Below are positions 26,875 to 34,770 of a stretch of DNA of 39,824 nt, piece after piece (position 1 is the stretch's first letter; every line of letters starts with the position of its first letter). Origin of the DNA: Coriobacteriaceae bacterium (GTDB taxonomy: Bacteria > Actinomycetota > Coriobacteriia > Coriobacteriales > Coriobacteriaceae); NCBI GenBank assembly GCA_902364975.1, contig CABJFQ010000018.1:1-39824 (forward strand), written 5' to 3'. The notes below the pieces were generated by a model that saw only the letters and a program-made list of their open reading frames with translations, ran no database searches and was not told the origin of the DNA. The position numbers and the translations under genes were made by a program.

Positions 26875-28492
26875 TCTCTGTAGAAAATATATACTGGGCG
26901 GTCGATTCTACGCCTATCTTGTCGTAACAGTTTTGGTCGGGCTGCTTGCGCTTGCGGGTCCCTTTCTTACCGGCATAGTGGTAAACCGATTGGCGATGCC
27001 GGCCAGCGCCGATCTTGCCGCCGTTCTCGTTTGTTGCCTTATTTTGGTTGCGGTCCAAGCGGTTCGAGCGGGACTAGTGTATTGCTCAGAGATGCTGTAC
27101 ATCAACCTTCAGTCGCATGCGGGGTTCGGCTTAAATGCGGATACGCTTGAGCACGTGAAGCACCTTCCCCAGGCATTCTTCGAGGGCTTCAACGCGTCGT
27201 ATTATAACCAGCAAATCAATCACGACGCTAATGACCTTGTCATCTTCGTAATCAACTCGGTTGTGGGGGTTTCAAGCAACGTTATCACCCTTTTGTCCGC
27301 CCTGTTTGTTCTCGGTAGCCTGAATATCAAGTTGAGTGTGGTCTGCCTTGTTCTTGCGGCAGCGAGTGCCGCTTTTTATGCGGTTTCACGCGCAAGGCTG
27401 TTTGAGAGAAGTTTTGACGTACAAGAGCAGAGCGCGAGGTTTTTTTCCTGTCTACAAGATCAGTTGGAGAAAGTTGATTTCATCCGCAAACATGCTTTGT
27501 TCGATAGGTCCCGCGCTGTACTGGTCGAAGCTTTTAATGGGCTCTATCCAACGATGAGAGCAAATCAGGAAGTAGGGTCTAGATTTACCTTTGGCAACGC
27601 GTTGGTCGCTTCCGCCGCTCAAGGATGTCTTCTTGCTGTGGGCGCGGTTGAAGTGATGGGCGGGAGACTGTTGCCTGGTTTTCTCGTGACTGCTGTTGGA
27701 TATTATTCGAACTTAAGCTCAGCGGTACAGTATTTGTTGGGCTGGGGAAGGGATTACCAGACTAATCGCGTATGCTATGAGCGGCTGAAAAGAATTTGGG
27801 ATGTCCCGGTGGAAGCGAATGGCAAATTGGCGCTTGGTCCGATTGAGGAAATCCGTCTAGAGAACATCAAGCTACGTTATCCAGGGGCGGAAAGGGTCGC
27901 GTTAAGCATTGAGGGGCTCGCGTTTTCCAGGGGTCGGCTATATGGAATCTCGGGGCCGAATGGTTCGGGGAAGAGCTCGCTGCTGTCAGTGATATTGGGG
28001 CTATATCCAGATGACACAGAAGGGGCCGTTCGCTACAACGGGGTGTCACAGCGTTGCATCGATCGATATGCATTGCGGCGGTGTCGAGTCAGCATTACGG
28101 AGCAAGAACCCCCTATCGTTGAGGGGACGATTCTCGATAATCTTACGCTGCTTTCTGATGATTACGAGATGGATAAGCTGAATCGGATGCTTGTCATATT
28201 GGGGCTAGACGAAATGGTTGCTTCTGTGGAGAACGGGGCAACGGCGATGCTTGACGGCGGGAAAGGAGGGGTGTCCGGCGGCGAGAAGCAAAAGATTGCA
28301 ATTGTGAGACAGCTGTTGAAATCGCCGGACGTTATGCTTTTTGATGAACCGACCTCAGCACTTGATGCGAAGAGTCGAGGCGCGCTGATCAAATTGCTTC
28401 ATGAAATTAAGAGAGACCATATTGTAATCGTTGTCACTCATGACGAGGAGATGCTTGCCGCCTGTGACGAGGTCATTTCGACGGCTGGATGA
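26858..28492 (+). CDS. ABC exporter with fused membrane and ATPase domains
   Basis: 544 residues from ATG 26858, overlapping the maturase gene by 17 bases; a GTG at 26846 is an alternative. Residues about 1-300 are a six-helix exporter membrane domain. Residues about 325-544 are the ATPase: Walker A GPNGSGKSS (near 366), Q-loop ITEQEPP, signature VSGGEKQKIAIVRQ, Walker B VMLFDEPTSALD and switch THDEE. There is no N-terminal C39 peptidase, so leader removal must use another protease or none. It is a half-transporter, so it works as a dimer and is probably the peptide exporter. Confidence 0.9.
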   Translation: MRLMLNLCRKYILGGRFYAYLVVTVLVGLLALAGPFLTGIVVNRLAMPASADLAAVLVCCLILVAVQAVRAGLVYCSEMLYINLQSHAGFGLNADTLEHVKHLPQAFFEGFNASYYNQQINHDANDLVIFVINSVVGVSSNVITLLSALFVLGSLNIKLSVVCLVLAAASAAFYAVSRARLFERSFDVQEQSARFFSCLQDQLEKVDFIRKHALFDRSRAVLVEAFNGLYPTMRANQEVGSRFTFGNALVASAAQGCLLAVGAVEVMGGRLLPGFLVTAVGYYSNLSSAVQYLLGWGRDYQTNRVCYERLKRIWDVPVEANGKLALGPIEEIRLENIKLRYPGAERVALSIEGLAFSRGRLYGISGPNGSGKSSLLSVILGLYPDDTEGAVRYNGVSQRCIDRYALRRCRVSITEQEPPIVEGTILDNLTLLSDDYEMDKLNRMLVILGLDEMVASVENGATAMLDGGKGGVSGGEKQKIAIVRQLLKSPDVMLFDEPTSALDAKSRGALIKLLHEIKRDHIVIVVTHDEEMLAACDEVISTAG

Positions 28493-28618
28493 TTATCGGA
28501 TTGTGGCGTTGAAGACCAAGAAACTTGAAATGGCGTGGGCTCTGGGTAGGTCTCCACGGGTACGCCGTCGGTGCTGTACTCGACCGCCCGGCAAGAAGGT
28601 TTTATAGCGTGTTTCCCC

Positions 28619-28663
28619 AGAGAGGTCCCTTTGTCCGGTAGTGGCGAGGGGAGCCTCTCTTTT
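28619..28663 (+). terminator. Probable terminator of the RiPP operon
   Basis: AGAGAGG (28619-28625) pairs with CCTCTCT (28654-28660). The stem is extended inward by TCCC with GGGGA, and TTTG follows. It lies 130 bases after the exporter stop codon. Confidence 0.6.
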
Positions 28664-28692
28664 GCTCACCTCTTGCGGCGGAGGGGGACACC

Positions 28693-29233
28693 ATGCGCCT
28701 ATGCAGGACAAACTGCGCGTTCTTGTCGAATGATGGGCTATGTGTAGAGATGATGGTCTCGGGTAGAGGCCGTGTCGCGCTCGGCTGCGATGAGCCAGGC
28801 AATTCAATCTTCATCCGGGAGGGCCTTGGCAAGACAAGCAGGGCGAAGACCTTGGCGACGTTCGGGAGCCGTGTGGCGCCCGGCTCCGCGCTCATCCACG
28901 ACATGGAGCCGGGCGCCACACGGCTCCCGTCAACAATCTGTCACTGAAGAGCCAGCACTACAACGCGAAGCTGCTCAAGGGCGTTCCCGACGGCCAGAAC
29001 CCGCTGGGGCCCGTGAACCGGATGCGCTACTTCATGCAGTGCTTCCTGAGGGCTCATCCCGGCTCCAACCGGGACGACATGCGGGGCTGTGGCTATGAGT
29101 CCGCCCGAGGACAAGCTTGAGAAGGTCGCGATGGTGCTCGATCGGGCAATGCGATACCCGAAAACGCTCAGGTTCAGGCAGTTCTATGCAAGAAAGCCCA
29201 GTTCAGATGAGTTCGACGAGCAATATTTATCAA
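28693..29233 (+). pseudogene. Broken DDE-type transposase
   Basis: Three frames together give a transposase-like protein: VSGRGRVALGCDEPGNSIFI and GSALIHDMEPGATRL in one; SLKSQHYNAKLLKGV, GQNPLGPVNRMRYFMQCFLR and AHPGSNRDDMRG in a second; PPEDKLEKVAMVLDRAMRYP and KTLRFRQFYARKPSS in a third. Frameshifts lie near 28925 and 29090, and the N-terminus is missing. The family is not assigned; it resembles IS elements whose transposase has a LIHD-x-E motif. Downstream sequence to 29389 has no recognisable gene. Confidence 0.6.
28864..28928. repeat. Perfect 24-bp inverted repeat inside the transposase relic
   Basis: Bases 28864-28887 and 28905-28928 are exact reverse complements (GGGAGCCGTGTGGCGCCC at the outer left), with a 17-nt loop that encodes the conserved LIHD segment. 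One arm replaces what should be ordinary coding sequence after LIHDME. Confidence 0.85.
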
Positions 29234-29389
29234 CACAGTGCAAGGGGGGATTATATTTGTATTTCATCCGTGTTGAGCTTCACACGGTGCGCGACTCATC
29301 GCAAACTGGCGGGCGCAGCGGAAAGAAAACCGACTGCAGACGAACGATCGATATCGGGAGCAAATAGCCACCGGATGCTTTTCGGTCTC

Positions 29390-30058
29390 CTACGCGTCGA
29401 CCTCCGCGATTTCTTCTGCGTCTCGCCAAGTTGAAAGGAGCGATGTCGAAAACTCCTTTTCGGTTAGCGTCAAGACATCCTTCACGCAAAAACCTTTCAA
29501 TTTGTCAGGAAGCCCAAAACGCGCTTTTTTCCTAATCGAGCTGGCAACCCGCTTCAACGCGGTCTTGTTCTTGTCCTCGTTGTATACCAAAACAAAGACG
29601 CAGTGCTCGCGAAACCATCTCGTCCTCTTTCCCCACAGGTCCGAGCAGATCAAAACGCTGTCCTTGCACTTCTCGATGAGGGCGTCCCTTTGGCCAAGAT
29701 TGATACCAAGCTCTTCGTCATCCTTGGGATTGAGCCTCTTCCCCAGCGTCTCCTTCAGACTGCCGTTTTTAAATTCGACTAGATATAACGTTTCCCGATC
29801 GCAATACAGCGCATCGGCGGAGCGCGGGAGTTGCATCCACCTATTGACCTTCTTGCAGTAGCATTCTTTAACAGAGTCAAAATTGACAACAGGCAAATCG
29901 TCATCCACAAGAGAGACGCTCCCGTCTCTGGATGTTTTGGAGATGGTCGACGTGCAGTCCCTTAGGATACAGGTCCTGCAACGGGAGCAACCATCGCTGC
30001 CATCTGGCACCGCGGGAGAGTTCGGATGAGGGCAGGAGGCGCACAGGTCGCTACTCAA
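29390..30058 (-). CDS. Cys-rich PD-(D/E)XK nuclease-like protein, partner of AAA ATPase
   Basis: 222 residues from TTG 30058, chosen because GAGGGAGGAG sits eight bases upstream inside the ATPase gene; the frame remains open 10 codons further. The N-terminus has a Cys cluster (C6, C9, C24, C27, C30, C35) suggesting a zinc or Fe-S site. Residues 80-99 (SADALYCDRETLYLVEFKNG) show the PD-(D/E)XK nuclease core, with D82, E95 and K97. Later segments (VLICSDLWGKRTRWFREHCV) are not recognised. It overlaps the ATPase stop by eight bases, so the pair is cotranslated. A toxin-like nuclease role in anti-phage defence is inferred from motif and pairing. Confidence 0.7.
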   Translation of the reverse strand: MSSDLCASCPHPNSPAVPDGSDGCSRCRTCILRDCTSTISKTSRDGSVSLVDDDLPVVNFDSVKECYCKKVNRWMQLPRSADALYCDRETLYLVEFKNGSLKETLGKRLNPKDDEELGINLGQRDALIEKCKDSVLICSDLWGKRTRWFREHCVFVLVYNEDKNKTALKRVASSIRKKARFGLPDKLKGFCVKDVLTLTEKEFSTSLLSTWRDAEEIAEVDA

Positions 30059-31349
30059 GGCCGTACTCCTCCCTCTCAAGCGTATCAAAAGGAGCCGCCA
30101 GCTTCTCGTAGGCGACCTCAGTCGAGCCGGTTATATCGGCAAAGCGAGAGCGTCCATCAGTGCAGGTCTCCGCAAGATAATATGAGCACAATCCATCAAC
30201 AGCGTGCTTCTTAGAATACACTTCGATCGCATTCAGGAAATATGGACTATGGGTGCTCATTAAGACGTGCATCCCGAGCTCTTTCTGGAGCAGCACGATT
30301 ATCTCGGCGAAGGCCAGCTGCCATGCAGGATGAAGATGAATCTCGGGTTCATCGAGGATAATAGTCCCTCCGGCATCTAGCGCGCCGGACTTCAAGAGCA
30401 CCTTCATGATGGCGAACGTCTTCAAGCCAGCAGAAAGGTTCCCAGGCTCCAACCCCCGAGCGAAGCCCTCTTCGAGATACGTAAGGTGACCGCGACTTTC
30501 GCTCCTCTCGAAATGCCCCGGACATAAGGAGGAAACCTTGTCCATGAGAACCTTCAGGTGTCGCTCCTTCGCGATCTCTTCGAACAGCGAGGACTCGCTG
30601 TCATCGTTACGGATGGTCGCCTGAATCAAATCTTGCCGCAGCTCCTCCTGGTGTCCAAGGAGGGGCTTGAACCGAAAAGCGGGGCCGTAGGGTCCTCCGA
30701 GAGAATCGATCAGGAACGGGTCGTCCAGATAATGCGCCCTGAATCGCAAAACCCTCCTATCGTGCACCTCCGCCACCTCGTCACTTGCAACCGAGAAAAC
30801 CGTAGATGCGTCCTTTATCTGGAGTTCGACCTTCCCGGGCTCTTCGCCGAAAACCGAATTGATCTGGCCGTTGAACTCGCTTCGGAACCTGTTTGTCGCA
30901 ATCGCACGAAATACCTCATCATCGGAGATATCCATGATCTCGATAATCTGATCGGCAACTCCTGCTACGCCATTCGTGAAATCGGATTCGATCTCACGGG
31001 AGATCTCCTCCCCGTAATACTCCTTTATCTCATCAATAAGCTCGTCCCTCGTGCACTCGCCCGAAAAAACCCTGTCGATGAAACTATTCATTCTTCCAGC
31101 AGTTCGCCTGTGGCGAGACGTGGAGTCGAGAGGGCTTCCCACATATGCCTTCCTGATGGCGCGCTCAACACTATTGCGCCTCATGCGGTCGATTTTGTTC
31201 TCCGAATCGGACATGCTGTTGAAGGCCGCATAAAGCGCTTTTCCAACCGTGCTTTTCCCCGTCCCGTTCTCCCCGGCGATCACGGCAATACCATTAATCT
31301 CGATATCGGCCTCAGCGACCCTGCCGATGTTTTTCATCTTGATTTTCAA
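30051..31349 (-). CDS. AAA15/OLD-type ATPase, probable defence module
   Basis: 432 residues. Walker A is GENGTGKST (residues 26-34), following the IKMKNIGRVAEADIEING start typical of OLD/RecF-like ATPases. The C-terminal half has the ABC-like NLSAGLKTFAIMKVLL, Walker B TIILDEPEIHLHPAWQLAFA, and VLMSTHSPYFLNAI. There is no C-terminal Toprim domain as in classical OLD nucleases; the nuclease function seems to be supplied by the downstream overlapping gene. The start is TTG 31349 behind GGTGAT; ATG 31337 is an alternative with a poorer site. ATPase-nuclease pairs of this kind (Septu, Gabija and others) act against phages, but this pair does not match one I can name. Confidence 0.85.
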   Translation of the reverse strand: MKIKMKNIGRVAEADIEINGIAVIAGENGTGKSTVGKALYAAFNSMSDSENKIDRMRRNSVERAIRKAYVGSPLDSTSRHRRTAGRMNSFIDRVFSGECTRDELIDEIKEYYGEEISREIESDFTNGVAGVADQIIEIMDISDDEVFRAIATNRFRSEFNGQINSVFGEEPGKVELQIKDASTVFSVASDEVAEVHDRRVLRFRAHYLDDPFLIDSLGGPYGPAFRFKPLLGHQEELRQDLIQATIRNDDSESSLFEEIAKERHLKVLMDKVSSLCPGHFERSESRGHLTYLEEGFARGLEPGNLSAGLKTFAIMKVLLKSGALDAGGTIILDEPEIHLHPAWQLAFAEIIVLLQKELGMHVLMSTHSPYFLNAIEVYSKKHAVDGLCSYYLAETCTDGRSRFADITGSTEVAYEKLAAPFDTLEREEYGLE

Positions 31350-31642
31350 TGCATATCACCAGCTCTAAACTCGCGAGACTCAATAGCTCGATTATCGCAC
31401 AGAGAGATCGACTTCTCGAGGACTCCCTAAATGGAACGCGCGGTGAGGACATGGCTCGCCGCCGTCCGCTTCGCGTTCGCGCGGGGGAAGGTGACGACCA
31501 GGGACCTCTCCGGGCTCATCGAGAGGAGCGCCAGATTCTCCTCGTCCATTTGAACTGTATCGTATTCAAGGACACTTGACTTAGAGGAATGGCGTTGAGC
31601 GGCGATAATCGTTTCAGCGCCAAAAAGAAAGGAGTGTCAGTC

Positions 31643-31861
31643 ATGGCAGACGGGCCCTCCTACACAGCGGGGTACCGCGCCGAGGCCGCAGACTTCGCCG
31701 CCGCGTCGGGGAAGCCCATCGCCCAAGTGGCAGCCGACCTCGGCATCAACGAGAAGACCCTGGGAAGATGGGTGACGGTCAGGAAGAAGGAGCTGACCAA
31801 CCACCCGGTCGCGGCGGCCGCAAGTGCATGCGCGAGCTCGAGCTCGAGAACGAGTTCCTAA
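31643..31861 (+). pseudogene. Truncated IS3-family OrfA
   Basis: Starts ATG 31643 behind AAAGGAGTG. YTAGYRAEAADFAAASGKPI followed by QVAADLGINEKTLGRWV is the HTH of IS3-type OrfA. A frameshift follows: the coiled part ELELENEFLK is present near 31830-31862 in another frame, and sequence stops being transposase-like at about 31865, where a GC-rich dyad appears. OrfB is absent. A 40-codon frame just upstream (31431-31553) is unassigned. Confidence 0.75.
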
Positions 31862-31958
31862 AAAGCCCCGACCTCACATTGGAGGCCGGGGCCAGTAGAT
31901 TTTTGGGACATGTCTAGAAATCTACCCATGCAGGAAGCGGCATGTGCCGAGCATGTCG

Positions 31959-31996
31959 CGTGCTAGGTTTTGAGGCATGCCACAAAACCTAGCACG
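31959..31996 (-). terminator. Hairpin downstream of galE
   Basis: CGTGCTAGGTTTTG (31959-31972) pairs perfectly with CAAAACCTAGCACG (31983-31996), 14 bp with a 10-nt loop, starting 10 bases after the galE stop on the minus strand. There is no T-run, but the position fits a terminator or 3' stabiliser, and it marks the island edge. Confidence 0.6.
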
Positions 31997-32005
31997 GGGG
32001 AGTGG

Positions 32006-33067
32006 CTACTCGGCGTCGGCGAAGCCGTTGGGGTTATGGCTCTGCCAATTCCAGCTGTCGCGGCACATGTCCGCGATGTCGTACTGGGCCTTCCAGCCCA
32101 TCATGCGTTCGGCCTTGGAGGCATCGCACCAGTTGGCGGCGATATCGCCGGCACGGCGCTCGCGAATCACGTAGGGCAGCTCCTTGCCGCAGGCCTTGGA
32201 GAAGGCGGCGACGACCTCGAGTACCGAGGTGCCGGTGCCGGTGCCCAGGTTAAAGATCTCGACGCCGGTCTTGCCGTTCATCCAGTTGAGGGCGGCAACG
32301 TGACCGGATGCCAGGTCGCACACGTGGATGTAGTCGCGCACGCCGGTGCCGTCGGGGGTGGGGTAGTCGTTGCCAAAGACCTGAACGGCCTCGAGCTTAC
32401 CGACGGCGACCTGGGCGACGTAGGGCACCAGGTTGTTGGGGATGCCCTTGGGGTCCTCGCCGATCAGGCCCGACGGATGGGCACCGATGGGATTGAAATA
32501 ACGGAGCAGCACGACGTCCCACTCGGGGTCGGCGGTGTGGACGTCCATGAGGATCTGCTCAATCATCCACTTGGTCCAACCATAGGGGTTGGTCGCGGGC
32601 TTCTTGGGGTCTTCCTCGGTGACGGGCGGATTGTCCGGATCGCCGTAGACGGTCGAAGAGCTCGAGAAGATGATGGACTTACAGCCGTGGTTGCGCATGA
32701 CATCGATGAGCACCAGGGTGTTCTCGATATTGTTGTGGTAGTACTCGACGGGCTTGCTCACCGACTCGCCAACGGCCTTAAAGCCGGCGAAGTGGATGAC
32801 GCGGTCGATCTGGTGGGTATCGAAGATCTTGTTCATCGCATCGCGGTCGAGCACGTTGGCCTCGTAGAAGGTGAGGTTCTTGGCGGCCTCGTCGCCCACG
32901 ATGGTCTTGACGCGGTCGATGGCAACGGCGCTGGAGTTGGAGAGGTCATCGACGACGACAACCTGGTAGCCACCCTCGAGCAGCTGAACGACGGTGTGCG
33001 AGCCGATAAAGCCGGCGCCGCCGGTAACGAGGACGCAGGTGTCTTTGGGGTCGAGTGCTTTGGACAT
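32006..33067 (-). CDS. galE: UDP-glucose 4-epimerase
   Basis: 353 residues from ATG 33067 with GGAG six bases upstream; frames extending beyond are unsupported. An extended short-chain dehydrogenase/reductase fold interconverts UDP-glucose and UDP-galactose using tightly bound NAD. NAD site: VTGGAGFIGSHT. Catalytic set: SSSSTVYG and YGWTK (Tyr-x3-Lys). Sugar-binding region: RYFNPIGAHPSGLIGEDP and DGTGVRDYIHVCDL. Full normal length. A TATACT at 33105-33110 (minus strand) may be its -10 box. Monocistronic. It marks the return to core chromosome after the island. Confidence 0.97.
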   Translation of the reverse strand: MSKALDPKDTCVLVTGGAGFIGSHTVVQLLEGGYQVVVVDDLSNSSAVAIDRVKTIVGDEAAKNLTFYEANVLDRDAMNKIFDTHQIDRVIHFAGFKAVGESVSKPVEYYHNNIENTLVLIDVMRNHGCKSIIFSSSSTVYGDPDNPPVTEEDPKKPATNPYGWTKWMIEQILMDVHTADPEWDVVLLRYFNPIGAHPSGLIGEDPKGIPNNLVPYVAQVAVGKLEAVQVFGNDYPTPDGTGVRDYIHVCDLASGHVAALNWMNGKTGVEIFNLGTGTGTSVLEVVAAFSKACGKELPYVIRERRAGDIAANWCDASKAERMMGWKAQYDIADMCRDSWNWQSHNPNGFADAE

Positions 33068-33263
33068 GTAGTCTCCTATCGAATCAGGAACACTTCTTGA
33101 GGGGAGTATAGCGCAGCTGGGGGCGCCCAAAACACGCGGGGCAGGAAAACCAGAGGATTGATGTTAACGTACTCATAGGGTGTTATTTGCATAATCCTTA
33201 CCTTTGGTGTGGGACGTATTTGCGAGCCGCTGACCATGCTTTTCCAGCCGTTCGTGGAAATAG

Positions 33264-33291
33264 TTGGGACAAGCGCGATGTGCGTTAATAT
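33264..33291 (+). promoter_or_regulatory. Possible promoter of the cell-wall hydrolase gene
   Basis: TTGGGA (33264-33269) and TAATAT (33286-33291) are separated by 16 bases, about 45 bases before the ATG at 33336. It is a moderate match with no other support. Confidence 0.35.
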
Positions 33292-33335
33292 GTTTGAGTT
33301 GAGCGACATATAAATAAGCATGTAACGGAGTACAT

Positions 33336-34541
33336 ATGTCACCAAACAACGATTCCATCTTTACGCAGGAGCTTTCGCGCCGCACTGCCCTTAAGGCTCT
33401 TTTCGGCGCCGCTTCTGCGGCTGTTCTTTTTGGCCTGCCCGCCCGCGCCCATGCGGCTGAGGCCAGTCAAGAAACCACCGACAAACTGAATGCCGCCCAG
33501 GCCCAGCTCGACGAGGTCCAGGCTCAGCTCGACAGCATTGCCAATGAGTACGCGGCGCTCGCCAACAAGAATGCCCAGACCCTCAACGACATCGAGAATG
33601 TCCAGGGCAAGATTGACGACACGCAGGCCCAGATCGATGAAAAGAAGGCCGAGCTCAAGAAGAAGCGCAACGACCTTTCCGATCGCGTGGCCGCCAGCTA
33701 CAAGTCCGGCGGTACGAACATCCTGTCGCTGCTGCTGGCCTCTGGCTCGTTTGAGGAACTCGTCGCCAACGCGCATTACGTTGAGAAGATCAACAAGAGC
33801 GACCGCGATGCCATCGAGGATATCCAGACGATTCAGGCTGAGCTCGACGCGCAGAAGACCGAGCTCGAAGCACAAAAGGCCAACCTGGAGAAACTCAAGG
33901 ACCAGCAGACGGCTCAGATGCAGGATATGCAGGCCAAGCAGCAAGAAGTCCAGACCGTGCTGAACGGTCTTTCCGACGACGTCAAGGAGCTCATGGCTCA
34001 GCGCGATTCCGAGATTCTCGCTGCCGCTCAGGCCGAGGAAGCTGCCAAGAAGGCTGCCGCTGCCGCGGCTGCCGCAAACAAGAACAATTCCTACTCGGGT
34101 GGTTCAAGCTCGGGTGGCGGCTCGTATGCCGGCGGCACCCCGCAGCAGAATGCCGGCTCGGGCAAGCAGCAGGCTGTCGTCAATGCATGCTACTCCACGC
34201 CTTCGCCTGGCCTGAACTGGTGCGCCGCCTGGGTTACCAACGTGTTCCGCAACGCCGGCGTGGGCTACTTTGGCGGCAACGCGTGCGACATGTTTAACGC
34301 CTGGTGCTACAGCTCCGACCGTTCGGCGCTGCAGGTGGGCATGATCGTGGCCGACTCGTCGCACAGTGGCACCGGTACGCCGGGTCTGCTGTACGGACAC
34401 GTGGGCATCTATGTTGGCGGCGGCATCGTTATGAGCAACGAGGGCGCCATCACGTCGAGGTCGCTTGACTCGTTCATTGGGTTCTACGGCACTGGCTCTG
34501 GCGTGCGCTGGGGCTGGCTCGGCGGTATTGCGCTGTCGTAG
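33336..34541 (+). CDS. Secreted coiled-coil cell-wall hydrolase with CHAP/NlpC-type domain
   Basis: 401 residues. The Tat-like signal SRRTALKALFGAASAAVLFG ends in an AHA-A cleavage site near residue 41. Residues about 45-245 are a long coiled coil rich in Gln, Glu, Lys and Ala, as in CwlO/PcsB-like hydrolases controlled by FtsEX. A Gly/Ser linker follows (SGGSSSGGGSYAGG). The C-terminal domain has the catalytic-type GLNWCAAWVTNVF (Cys) and YGHVGIYVGGG (His), giving a Cys-His peptidoglycan endopeptidase or amidase. GGAG precedes the ATG. The export route and coiled coil suggest a role in daughter-cell separation; the exact bond cut is not known. Confidence 0.85.
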   Translation: MSPNNDSIFTQELSRRTALKALFGAASAAVLFGLPARAHAAEASQETTDKLNAAQAQLDEVQAQLDSIANEYAALANKNAQTLNDIENVQGKIDDTQAQIDEKKAELKKKRNDLSDRVAASYKSGGTNILSLLLASGSFEELVANAHYVEKINKSDRDAIEDIQTIQAELDAQKTELEAQKANLEKLKDQQTAQMQDMQAKQQEVQTVLNGLSDDVKELMAQRDSEILAAAQAEEAAKKAAAAAAAANKNNSYSGGSSSGGGSYAGGTPQQNAGSGKQQAVVNACYSTPSPGLNWCAAWVTNVFRNAGVGYFGGNACDMFNAWCYSSDRSALQVGMIVADSSHSGTGTPGLLYGHVGIYVGGGIVMSNEGAITSRSLDSFIGFYGTGSGVRWGWLGGIALS

Positions 34542-34560
34542 CTGCAGTTTGAAGTAAGTT

Positions 34561-34691
34561 GGTCCGGGGCTGCGGGCGAGGCATAAGGTTGCCTGCTCTA
34601 CAGTCCTGCGCAAGACGAAGGCCACATTAAGTGGCCTTCTTTGCGTGCGGAACTCGCGACCAACCTTACGCCTCGCCCGCAGCCCCGGACC
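34561..34691 (+). repeat. 31-bp inverted repeat enclosing a terminator
   Basis: Bases 34561-34591 and 34661-34691 are reverse complements with 30 of 31 matches (GGTCCGGGGCTGCGGGCGAG at the outer edge). Inside, GAAGGCCAC (34617-34625) pairs with GTGGCCTTC (34631-34639) and is followed by TTTG, a simple terminator for the hydrolase gene. The outer stem would make a long hairpin around that terminator, more than termination needs. Confidence 0.8.
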
Positions 34692-34743
34692 TTCCGGGTT
34701 CAAGGCGCGACACACCGGACTGGGTTATCTGAATAAATATGGT

Positions 34744-34770
34744 GAAGGCCCCTTTCGGGGCCTTCTTTTT
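34744..34770 (+). terminator. Second terminator between the hydrolase gene and murB
   Basis: GAAGGCCCC (34744-34752) pairs with GGGGCCTTC (34757-34765), with a TTTC loop and a TTTTT tail. It ends at the stop codon of the convergent murB and gives strong plus-strand termination. Confidence 0.88.

Larger units (their letters stand above)
20289..31900. other. Putative acquired genomic island between malQ and galE
   Basis: Core carbohydrate genes stop at malQ and resume at galE. Between them lie at least four insertion-sequence fragments (20289-21155, 28693-29233, 31643-31861), genes with visibly lower GC and more A/T-ending codons than the flanks (for example 21407-22284 and 25576-28492), an AT-rich promoter region, a RiPP cluster and a defence-like gene pair. 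No tRNA, integrase or clear attachment repeat marks its edges, so the borders given are approximate. Confidence 0.65.

Noticed and set aside
29234..29389. Possible gene remnant between the transposase relic and the nuclease gene
   Set aside because: There are only short frames with no start signal or recognisable motif.
31431..31553. 40-codon frame (MERAVRTWLAAVRFAF onward)
   Set aside because: It has no clear ribosome-binding site, no recognised domain and lies among transposase debris; probably a fragment.
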